A DNA stretch of 10,311 nt, taken from the NCBI GenBank assembly GCA_027021685.1, contig JALUTW010000256.1:1-10311 (forward strand), given 5' to 3'. Below the pieces are notes generated by a model that was given only the letters and a program-made list of their open reading frames with translations, ran no database searches and had not been told where the DNA came from. A program made the position numbers and the translations under genes. Positions 6,252 to 10,311 of this stretch are shown here, one piece after another. Every line of letters starts with the position of its first letter. The stretch's first letter is position 1. This DNA comes from Chromatiales bacterium (lineage in GTDB: Bacteria; Pseudomonadota; Gammaproteobacteria; CAMYNG01).

Positions 6252-7391
6252 TCAAGAGGACCGGCCGGCAAGAAAGGCATGCACCGCCCGTTCCGTGGCG
6301 GCACGCAGGAGCCGTTCCGCCTGCGCCATGCACTCGTCCACCGCCAGCGGCGGCGGGCACAGGCCGAAGGCGGCGGTGAGTCCGGGCAGCTCCGGCGGGG
6401 GTTCGGGGACCCGCCCGGCGATGGCGATGCAGGGCACCCCCGCGGCACCGGCCCGCCGGGCCACCTCGGCCGGCGCCTTGCCGCCCCGGGTCTGCTCGTC
6501 CAGCGCCCCTTCCCCGGTGAGCACCAGGTCGGCACCGGCGAGCGCCGCATCGAACCCCAGCTCGTCCAGCACCAGCGCCGCCCCCGGGCGCAGCCGGGCG
6601 CCCAGCACGCCCGCCAGCACGGCGCCGGTCCCGCCGGCGGCCCCGGCACATGGCAGCTCCGCCACCTCGCGCCCGCAGCTCCGGGCGACGGCCCGGGCCA
6701 GGGCGGCCAGGCCCCGTTCCAGCCGCCGCACCTGGCCGGGATCCGCGCCCTTCTGCGGGGCGAACACCCGTGCCGCCCCGCGCGGGCCGGTGAGGGGATT
6801 GTCCACGTCGCAGGCCGCCTCCAGGGTGACCCGGGCCAGGCGCGGGTCCAGCCCCGAGGTGTCGATGGCGGCGACGCGCTCCAGCGCAGCGCCCGAGGGT
6901 TCGAGTTCGTGGCCCGCGGCATCGAGAAACCGCACCCCCAGCGCCGCGGCCAGGCCCGTGCCGCCGTCCACCGTGGCGCTGCCGCCCAGGCCCAGCAGAA
7001 TCCGCCGGGCGCCTGCGTCCAGCGCCGTGCGGACGAGCTCGCCGGCGCCCAGCGTGTTCGCCGCCAGGGGGTCGCGGCGGTTCTTCGGTACCAGGGCCAG
7101 CCCCGAGGCCCGGGCCAGCTCCACCACCGCCAGTCCCATGCCGGGTGCCAGGAGCCAGGTGGCCTCCACCGGCTCCCCCAGCGGACCGCGGACCCGCCGG
7201 ACCCGGCGCTCCGCCCCCAGCGGGGCCTCCAGCACGTCGAGAAACCCGTCGCCCCCGTCGGCCACCGGCAGCCGGTGCACCATGGCGCCGGGGGCGGCGG
7301 CGGTCACGCCTGCGGCCATGGCCGCGGCCGCCTGCGCGGCGGACAGGCTGCCCTTGAAGGCATTGGGCGCGACGAGCACGGCAAGGGGCAT
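6252..7391 (-). CDS. Glycerate 2-kinase (GarK/GlxK family)
   Basis: A 379-residue cytoplasmic enzyme, the usual length for family members (about 380). It phosphorylates glycerate to 2-phosphoglycerate with ATP, joining glyoxylate or glycolate breakdown to glycolysis. Signatures seen are PNAFKGSLSA (9-18), LPVADGGDGFLDVL (41-54), GLGGSATVDGGTG (about 134-146), DVDNPLTGPRGAARVFAPQKGA in the middle and DLVLTGEGALDEQTRGGKAP toward the C-terminus. No glycolate or tartronate genes are adjacent, so the pathway cannot be inferred from context. No ribosome binding site precedes ATG. Instead TACAAC (minus strand, 7403-7398) ends six bases before the start, so it may be leaderless. It lies upstream of cbpA on the same strand and diverges from the GIY-YIG gene by 58 bases. 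Confidence 0.93.
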   Translation of the reverse strand: MPLAVLVAPNAFKGSLSAAQAAAAMAAGVTAAAPGAMVHRLPVADGGDGFLDVLEAPLGAERRVRRVRGPLGEPVEATWLLAPGMGLAVVELARASGLALVPKNRRDPLAANTLGAGELVRTALDAGARRILLGLGGSATVDGGTGLAAALGVRFLDAAGHELEPSGAALERVAAIDTSGLDPRLARVTLEAACDVDNPLTGPRGAARVFAPQKGADPGQVRRLERGLAALARAVARSCGREVAELPCAGAAGGTGAVLAGVLGARLRPGAALVLDELGFDAALAGADLVLTGEGALDEQTRGGKAPAEVARRAGAAGVPCIAIAGRVPEPPPELPGLTAAFGLCPPPLAVDECMAQAERLLRAATERAVHAFLAGRSS

Positions 7392-7449
7392 GGGCCTGTT
7401 GTAACACGCCCGGCTTGCGGCGGCACCCGGCGCCGGCGATCATGGCGCC

Positions 7450-7719
7450 ATGAGCGTTTCTTCCGGTGCCTGGTACGTCTACCTGGTGCGCTGCGCCGAC
7501 GGGACCTTCTACACCGGCATCACCACCGACCCGGCCCGGCGCCTGGCCCAGCACAACGGCGAGCGTGCGGGCGGGGCCCGCTACACCCGCAGCCGCCGGC
7601 CCGTGGTCCTGGTCTGGTGCGAGCGCTGCGCCGACCGCGGCAGCGCCGCCCGCCGCGAGGCCGCTCTCCGCCGCCTGCCGGCCGCGGCCAAGCGCACCCT
7701 GGCCGCCGGCGCAAATTGA
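7450..7719 (+). CDS. GIY-YIG nuclease-domain protein (UPF0213/YhbQ-like)
   Basis: An 89-residue protein that is a stand-alone GIY-YIG domain. The GIY-equivalent is YVY (9-11) and the YIG-equivalent is YTG (21-23), followed by the conserved DPARRLAQHN (27-36, Arg30/31 and His35-Asn36). The catalytic glutamate is probably Glu70 in ARREAALRRL. Length and layout match E. coli YhbQ (about 100 residues), a small DNA endonuclease-like protein of uncertain cellular role. ATG 7450 follows a possible weak promoter (TTGCGG 7415-7420, 17-base spacer, GATCAT 7438-7443) that would place the RNA start at the ATG. The stop codon overlaps the -35 box of the adk promoter. Confidence 0.88.
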   Translation: MSVSSGAWYVYLVRCADGTFYTGITTDPARRLAQHNGERAGGARYTRSRRPVVLVWCERCADRGSAARREAALRRLPAAAKRTLAAGAN

Positions 7720-7744
7720 CCCCGCCTTTTCGCGACGGCACAAT
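7716..7744 (+). promoter_or_regulatory. Sigma-70 promoter for adenylate kinase
   Basis: TTGACC (7716-7721, five of six) and CACAAT (7739-7744, four of six) are separated by an optimal 17 bases. The -35 box overlaps the TGA of the preceding gene. The RNA start would be near 7751, giving a leader of about 55 bases that carries the adk ribosome binding site. Confidence 0.6.
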
Positions 7745-7805
7745 GCCGCGACTCTTTTTCAACCCCGATGTTCAACCGAAACATTCACAAGAGGATTCGC
7801 AACCG

Positions 7806-8453
7806 ATGAAACTCATTCTCCTGGGCGCGCCCGGGGCCGGCAAGGGCACCGTGGCCAAGATGCTCACCGAGCTGGACGGCTCGGTCCAGATTTCCACCGG
7901 TGACATTCTGCGTGGCGCGGTGCAGGCCGGCACCGAGCTGGGCAAGCAGGCCGAGGCCTACATGAAGCGCGGTGACCTGGTGCCCGACGACCTCATCATG
8001 GGCATCATGGAGAAGCGCCTCCAGGAGCCGGACTGCGCCAGGGGCTTCCTCCTCGACGGTTTTCCCCGCACCATCCCCCAGGCCGAGGCGCTGAAGAAGC
8101 TGCTGGAGAAACTGGGCATCACCCTGGACATGGCGGTGAACATCGATGTGCCGCGCGAGGTGATCCTGGACCGGCTCACCACCCGGCGCACCTGCTCCAA
8201 CGCCGACTGCCAGGCCATCTACAACGTCAAGAGCAATCCGCCCAGGGTCGAGGGCGTGTGCGACAAGTGCGGCAGCCCGGTGGTGCAGCGCGAGGACGAG
8301 ACCGAGGAGGCCATCTCCAAGCGCCTGGAGACCTACAACGAAAAGACCGCCCCCCTCATCGGTTTCTATGAAAAGGAGGGCCTGCTGCTGACGGTGAAGG
8401 CCACCTCCAGCGAGGCGGTGATCGAGGCCATCAAGGCCAGGCTGGCCGCCTGA
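7806..8453 (+). CDS. adk: Adenylate kinase, zinc-LID type
   Basis: A 215-residue cytoplasmic enzyme that interconverts ATP + AMP and 2 ADP. ATG 7806 is preceded by AAGAGGA (7789-7795). The P-loop is GAPGAGKGT (7-15), the AMP-binding region STGDILRGAV (30-39), then GFLLDGFPRT (80-89) and RLTTRRTC (123-130) at the LID entry. The LID holds four cysteines (130, 135, 152, 155) as Cx4C-x16-Cx2C, a likely zinc site. The first knuckle is two residues longer than the common Cx2C. E. coli-type enzymes have a hydrogen-bond network (His/Ser/Asp/Thr) here instead, so this is not the common enteric type. QREDETEEAISKRL and the C-terminal helix are as expected. It has its own promoter and a strong terminator, so it is probably monocistronic. 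Confidence 0.96.
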   Translation: MKLILLGAPGAGKGTVAKMLTELDGSVQISTGDILRGAVQAGTELGKQAEAYMKRGDLVPDDLIMGIMEKRLQEPDCARGFLLDGFPRTIPQAEALKKLLEKLGITLDMAVNIDVPREVILDRLTTRRTCSNADCQAIYNVKSNPPRVEGVCDKCGSPVVQREDETEEAISKRLETYNEKTAPLIGFYEKEGLLLTVKATSSEAVIEAIKARLAA

Positions 8454-8480
8454 GCCCGGTCCTGCCACCGGGTGCACCGG

Positions 8481-8509
8481 GGCCGGCCCGCTGTGCGGGC
8501 CGGCCTTTT
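8481..8509 (+). terminator. Strong intrinsic terminator after adk
   Basis: GGCCGGCCCGC (8481-8491), loop TGT, GCGGGCCGGCC (8495-8505): a perfect 11-bp all-G/C stem followed by TTTT (8506-8509). It begins 28 bases after the adk stop and abuts the promoter of the next gene. Confidence 0.93.
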
Positions 8510-8511
8510 CA

Positions 8512-8539
8512 TTGGCGGGTGCCGCGCGGGTGGTAGAAT
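8512..8539 (+). promoter_or_regulatory. Extended -10 promoter giving a probable leaderless mRNA
   Basis: TTGGCG (8512-8517), a 16-base spacer and TAGAAT (8534-8539), with TGG immediately upstream (TGGTAGAAT, extended -10). The -10 ends six bases before ATG 8546, putting the expected RNA start at the A of the ATG. No ribosome binding site precedes that ATG, which agrees with a leaderless transcript. Confidence 0.65.
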
Positions 8540-8545
8540 CGCGCC

Positions 8546-9514
8546 ATGGAGCCGCCCCGCGATACCCTGCAGGAGAGCATCGAGCGCCAGCGCGAGATAC
8601 TGGCCGGGCTGCTGCAGGAGCCCCTGCGCCGGCTGGCGGAAAACTGCGCCCGGGTGTGGGGCGATCGCGAGGCCCTGGACCGGGTACTGGAAGAGGGCCT
8701 GGAGTACGTGCCCTGGGCCAAGTTTCTCTACGCCCTGGACACCGACGCCCGCCAGATCAGCGACAACATCAGCCGCGAGGGCATCATCGAGCGCGATTTC
8801 GGCCGTGACCGCTCCACCCGCCCGTACATGCGCGAGGCGGTTCCCGCCAGCGGGTTCCTCCTGTCCGAGGCCTATATTTCACTGCGCGCCCGGCGACCGT
8901 CACTCACCGCCATTCAGATCGTGCGCGACGCGGACAACCGTGCCCTGGGTTTCGTCGGCGCCGACTTCGACCTGCGCGACCTGCCGCTGACCCGCGAGCT
9001 GTACGAGGAACCACGCTACTGGCGCCAGATCAAGGGTGACCCCTCCATCCGCGGCACCGTGTTTCACCAGACCCGGACCGAGTCGGAGCTGGACCGCCAC
9101 ATCGACACCGTGCTCGGCGTGGTGGATGAGCTCATGACCGACCACGGGGTCTACCACGTGATCCTGCACTTCTCCAGCAGCCGCGCCATCGTCTGGCACA
9201 TGGACGACCCCTACCGTTACCGGCTGCTGGACATCGACATGCTCACCAACCCCAACATCTGCCTCGCCTATCCCCGGCGCGACTACCCCGCCGACGCCGC
9301 GGTGCCCGCGGCCCGCATCCGCGACGTGCTCGACGGCTTCCGCAGGCTCCGCTTCATGGACGAGATGCTCTACCTGCGCTCGGGCACGCTCAACATCTTC
9401 AACGGTATCGTCGGCCTCACCTTTTCCTGCGACGGTTCCCACTACATCCCGTGGGACGAGTTCCTCGACAAGGATCATGCCTTTTGGGTCACGGGGATCG
9501 CGGCGGCCTCGTGA
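8546..9514 (+). CDS. Soluble PDC/Cache-type sensor-domain protein
   Basis: A 322-residue protein. Residues about 1-50 are helical and charged (EPPRDTLQESIERQREILAG). Residues about 50-150 look like a PDC (PhoQ/DcuS/CitA) Cache fold: WAKFLYALDTDARQISDNIS, FGRDRSTRPYMREA with the Arg...Pro-Tyr pattern common in ligand pockets, then FLLSEAYISL and ALGFVGADFDLRDLP. Residues about 190-322 form a second region without a recognised output domain (LDRHIDTVLGVVDELMTDHG, YLRSGTLNIFNGIVGLTFSC, HYIPWDEFLDKDHAFWV). PDC domains usually sit outside the membrane between two helices, but no signal peptide or membrane helix is visible here, so it seems cytoplasmic. There is no kinase, GGDEF or methyl-accepting region. 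Ligand and partner are unknown. ATG 8546 follows an extended -10 promoter. The repeat-bearing spacer follows. Confidence 0.75.
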   Translation: MEPPRDTLQESIERQREILAGLLQEPLRRLAENCARVWGDREALDRVLEEGLEYVPWAKFLYALDTDARQISDNISREGIIERDFGRDRSTRPYMREAVPASGFLLSEAYISLRARRPSLTAIQIVRDADNRALGFVGADFDLRDLPLTRELYEEPRYWRQIKGDPSIRGTVFHQTRTESELDRHIDTVLGVVDELMTDHGVYHVILHFSSSRAIVWHMDDPYRYRLLDIDMLTNPNICLAYPRRDYPADAAVPAARIRDVLDGFRRLRFMDEMLYLRSGTLNIFNGIVGLTFSCDGSHYIPWDEFLDKDHAFWVTGIAAAS

Positions 9515-9550
9515 AGGTCCATCTCCGGCGGCTACGGCCGGTGGAAATCT

Positions 9551-9586
9551 TCAACGCAAAGGCGCAAAGGTGCGAAGGACGCAGAG
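9551..9586 (+). repeat. Dispersed CGCAGAG-type repeat, copy 3
   Basis: TCAACGCAAAGGCGCAAAGG followed by TGCGAAGGACGCAGAG, with units about 9-10 bases long. It shares its TCAACGCA start with copy 2 (minus strand) and copy 4. It starts 37 bases after the stop of the PDC-sensor gene. Confidence 0.75.
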
Positions 9587-9613
9587 CGTGTGCGCTGGAA
9601 GTGTGATCTGTTT

Positions 9614-9640
9614 GAACCGGAGCCGATGCCAAGCCGGTTC
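9614..9640. repeat. Short inverted repeat between dispersed repeats
   Basis: GAACCGG (9614-9620) and CCGGTTC (9634-9640) form a perfect 7-bp stem around a 13-base loop. There is no T-run, so a terminator is not supported. Confidence 0.35.
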
Positions 9641-9667
9641 CGCCGCCACGGGTGTCGCTGGAAAGGC

Positions 9668-9700
9668 TTCAACGCAGAGGCACGAAGGGCGCGAAGCAGG
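9668..9700 (+). repeat. Dispersed CGCAGAG-type repeat, copy 4
   Basis: TTCAACGCAGAGGCACGAAG followed by GGCGCGAAGCAGG. It has the same orientation and start as copy 3, about 117 bases upstream. The words CGCTGGAA also precede copy 4 and follow copy 3. Confidence 0.7.
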
Positions 9701-9758
9701 CTTGTCGTGGGGGCGCGGTGACGAATGTGCCAGTATGGAGGGCGCCGGGCTACACTTG

Positions 9759-9779
9759 TCGTCCCTCGTCCCTCGTCCG
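9759..9779. repeat. Heptanucleotide tandem repeat (TCGTCCC, 3 copies)
   Basis: TCGTCCC at 9759-9765 and 9766-9772, then TCGTCCG at 9773-9779. It ends about 10 bases before the candidate left boundary of the mobile element. Confidence 0.7.
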
Positions 9780-9797
9780 GTCGACCTCTGATGTGAC

Positions 9798-9817
9798 GTG
9801 ACAGATGGTTTGCGACT
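9798..9817 (+). repeat. Element-end repeat A1 (putative transposase site, L1-like)
   Basis: GTGACAGATGGTTTGCGACT. It matches A2 (9911-9930) at 18 of 20 positions and A3 at 14 of 14 in the core GATGGTTTGCGACT. It is the site nearest the proposed tip. Confidence 0.7.
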
Positions 9818-9825
9818 ACGTGCGA

Positions 9826-9845
9826 TTCGCGCAAAAACGCGCGAA
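9826..9845. repeat. Inverted repeat with A-rich loop, site 1
   Basis: TTCGCGC (9826-9832) and GCGCGAA (9839-9845) are perfect inverted 7-base arms around AAAAAC. It lies between repeats A1 and A2 and overlaps the GTGCGATTC half-site at 9820-9828. Confidence 0.55.
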
Positions 9846-9893
9846 ACCGAGATTTTACGAGCAGGAACAGGTGGTTAACTTGAAAAAATCGTG

Positions 9894-9911
9894 CCGCCAA
9901 AAAAATGGCGG
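9894..9911. repeat. Inverted repeat with A-rich loop, site 2
   Basis: CCGCCA (9894-9899) and TGGCGG (9906-9911) flank AAAAAA. It abuts repeat A2 directly. Confidence 0.5.
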
Positions 9912-9930
9912 TGACAAATGGATTGCGACT
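9911..9930 (+). repeat. Element-end repeat A2 (L2-like)
   Basis: GTGACAAATGGATTGCGACT, with two differences from A1, same orientation, 113 bases further in. Confidence 0.7.
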
Positions 9931-9941
9931 GGTACAAGGTG

Positions 9942-9961
9942 TCGGCGGATGGTTTGCGACT
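9942..9961 (+). repeat. Element-end repeat A3 (L3-like)
   Basis: TCGGCGGATGGTTTGCGACT. The last 14 bases are identical to A1, while the first six are diverged. It starts 31 bases after A2 and runs straight into GAATCGCACGT, an inverted copy of the half-site next to A1. Confidence 0.65.
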
Positions 9962-10018
9962 GAATCGCACGTTAGTTTCCCGGATTTTCAAATAGTTACA
10001 AGAATATTAGAAACAGCT

Positions 10019-10041
10019 GAATCGCACATGACGTGCGATTC
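10019..10041. repeat. Perfect 9-bp dyad, operator-like
   Basis: GAATCGCAC (10019-10027), spacer ATGAC, GTGCGATTC (10033-10041). Single half-sites lie at 9820-9828 (GTGCGATTC) and 9962-9970 (GAATCGCAC), and a near copy, TGACGTGCGTTTCT, is at 10091-10104. The size and symmetry suit a dimeric repressor or a pair of transposase contacts. Confidence 0.6.
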
Positions 10042-10103
10042 TCAATAAGTAGTTGATTTAACGCGGAAAACATCGAGTCAGACGCGTTTCTGACGTGCGT
10101 TTC

Positions 10104-10112
10104 TGTGGATAA
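10104..10112 (-). promoter_or_regulatory. Perfect DnaA-box sequence
   Basis: TGTGGATAA is the complement of the consensus DnaA box TTATCCACA. It lies 20 bases beyond the repressor stop inside the proposed element. One isolated box does not make an origin, and a chance match is possible. Confidence 0.4.
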
Positions 10113-10132
10113 CTTTCGATGGCTGCAGGCGG

Positions 10133-10311
10133 CTACAGTCGCCGGCCGGCCCACACCACCCGCCCGACGATTTTGAGCTGGTCTGCAGCCGCTTCCAGGT
10201 CGACCTCAAACGGCTTGTACGCGGCATTGTCGCTGCTCACCCTCACCCGGTGGCCCGGCAGTCTCTGCAGGCGTTTGACCAGCAGGGAATCATCAAGCCG
10301 GAGGAGATAAA
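10133..10311 (-). CDS. S24-family (CI/LexA-like) repressor, C-terminal part (gene continues past right edge)
   Basis: The minus strand reads 58 residues from the window edge to TAG at 10135-10133. They begin YLLRLDDSLLVKRLQRLPGH and end LKIVGRVVWAGRRL. This is the C-terminal half of an S24 peptidase domain as in LexA, UmuD and phage CI repressors. DDSLLVKRL aligns with the DDEVTVKRL region of LexA, so the catalytic lysine of the Ser/Lys pair is present (visible residue 12). SSDNAAYKPFEVDL and the closing IVGRVVWAGRRL are also typical. The serine and any N-terminal helix-turn-helix are outside the window. Such repressors hold prophages silent and self-cleave during the SOS response. Its leftward direction toward the repeat-bearing tip matches the repressor of Mu-like phages. 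Confidence 0.85.
   Translation of the reverse strand, partial: YLLRLDDSLLVKRLQRLPGHRVRVSSDNAAYKPFEVDLEAAADQLKIVGRVVWAGRRL

Larger units (their letters stand above)
9789..10311. mobile_element. Probable left end of a Mu-like transposable prophage
   Basis: From about 9789 the DNA turns AT-rich and holds three same-direction repeat sites (9798, 9911, 9942), then the end of a leftward S24 repressor gene at 10133, continuing past the window. In phage Mu, as I recall it, the left end has transposase sites L1 at the tip, L2 roughly 100 bases in and L3 a few tens of bases further. The leftward repressor gene ends roughly 300 bases in. The order, orientation and approximate spacing here are similar (about 113 and 31 bases between sites, about 340 to the repressor stop). 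The exact tip is uncertain: TG dinucleotides at 9789, 9792 and 9794 are candidates. A Tn7/Tn5053-type element is the main alternative, but the S24 repressor favours a phage. No transposase gene is visible here. Confidence 0.6.

Noticed and set aside
6186..7785. Plus-strand open frame extending adenylate kinase upstream to 755 residues
   Set aside because: The extra 540 residues are antisense to glycerate kinase and cross the GIY-YIG gene. The true adk start at 7806 has a ribosome binding site and the P-loop seven residues in.
9798..9961. CRISPR array suggested by three repeats
   Set aside because: Spacing is very uneven (113 and 31 bases between starts), the third copy is only partly conserved and no cas genes are present. 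Element-end sites explain it better.
9986..9998. IHF site (TTTCAA-ATAG-TTA)
   Set aside because: One mismatch to a degenerate consensus in AT-rich DNA is expected by chance, so it is not listed as a feature.
9798..10112. Iteron-type plasmid or phage origin (repeats plus a DnaA box and AT-rich DNA)
   Set aside because: Considered because of the DnaA box, but only three widely spaced repeats exist, no Rep gene is visible and the layout with a leftward repressor fits a Mu-like end better. It cannot be fully excluded without the sequence to the right.

Overview
The window is high-GC bacterial DNA whose genes use mostly G or C at third codon positions. The gene families (cbpA/cbpM, the YhbQ-like GIY-YIG protein, GarK/GlxK-type glycerate kinase) and the style of intergenic repeats suggest a gammaproteobacterium, perhaps of the Chromatiales/Ectothiorhodospiraceae type. 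No rRNA or marker gene confirms this, so it is an inference. There are no tRNA or rRNA genes and no CRISPR array.

Layout. Positions 1-2200 hold the tail of a gene cut by the left edge and four unrecognised or weakly recognised genes for membrane or exported proteins. These include a six-cysteine anchored protein closed by a UUCG-loop terminator and a two-domain beta-sandwich secreted protein. Positions 2264-4375 carry a rhomboid intramembrane protease and a 468-residue conserved protein of unknown function. Positions 4376-4928 form a convergent, gene-free, repeat-dense spacer: a nested palindromic element, a REP-doublet hairpin and two copies of a dispersed CGCAGAG-type repeat. On the minus strand, 7391-4929 encodes glycerate kinase, the DnaJ-family co-chaperone CbpA and its modulator CbpM. 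On the plus strand, 7450-9514 encodes a GIY-YIG protein, adenylate kinase (own promoter, strong terminator) and a soluble PDC-sensor protein behind a promoter that appears to give a leaderless mRNA.

Positions 9515-9790 are repeat-bearing host spacer. At about 9790 the DNA changes character: it becomes AT-rich and holds three same-direction copies of a 14-20 base repeat, several GTGCGATTC half-sites and dyads, and then the C-terminal part of a leftward-reading S24 (CI/LexA-like) repressor that runs off the right edge. The spacing of the three repeats and the position and direction of the repressor resemble the left end (attL) of phage Mu. The most economical reading is that a Mu-like transposable prophage, or less likely a relative such as a Tn7/Tn5053-type element, starts here and continues past the window. 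This is the most interesting part of the window.

The chromosomal genes are mostly housekeeping or independent transcription units. The only clear functional pair is cbpA-cbpM. Several genes lack a Shine-Dalgarno sequence and have a -10-like hexamer 6-7 bases before the ATG, suggesting leaderless transcription.
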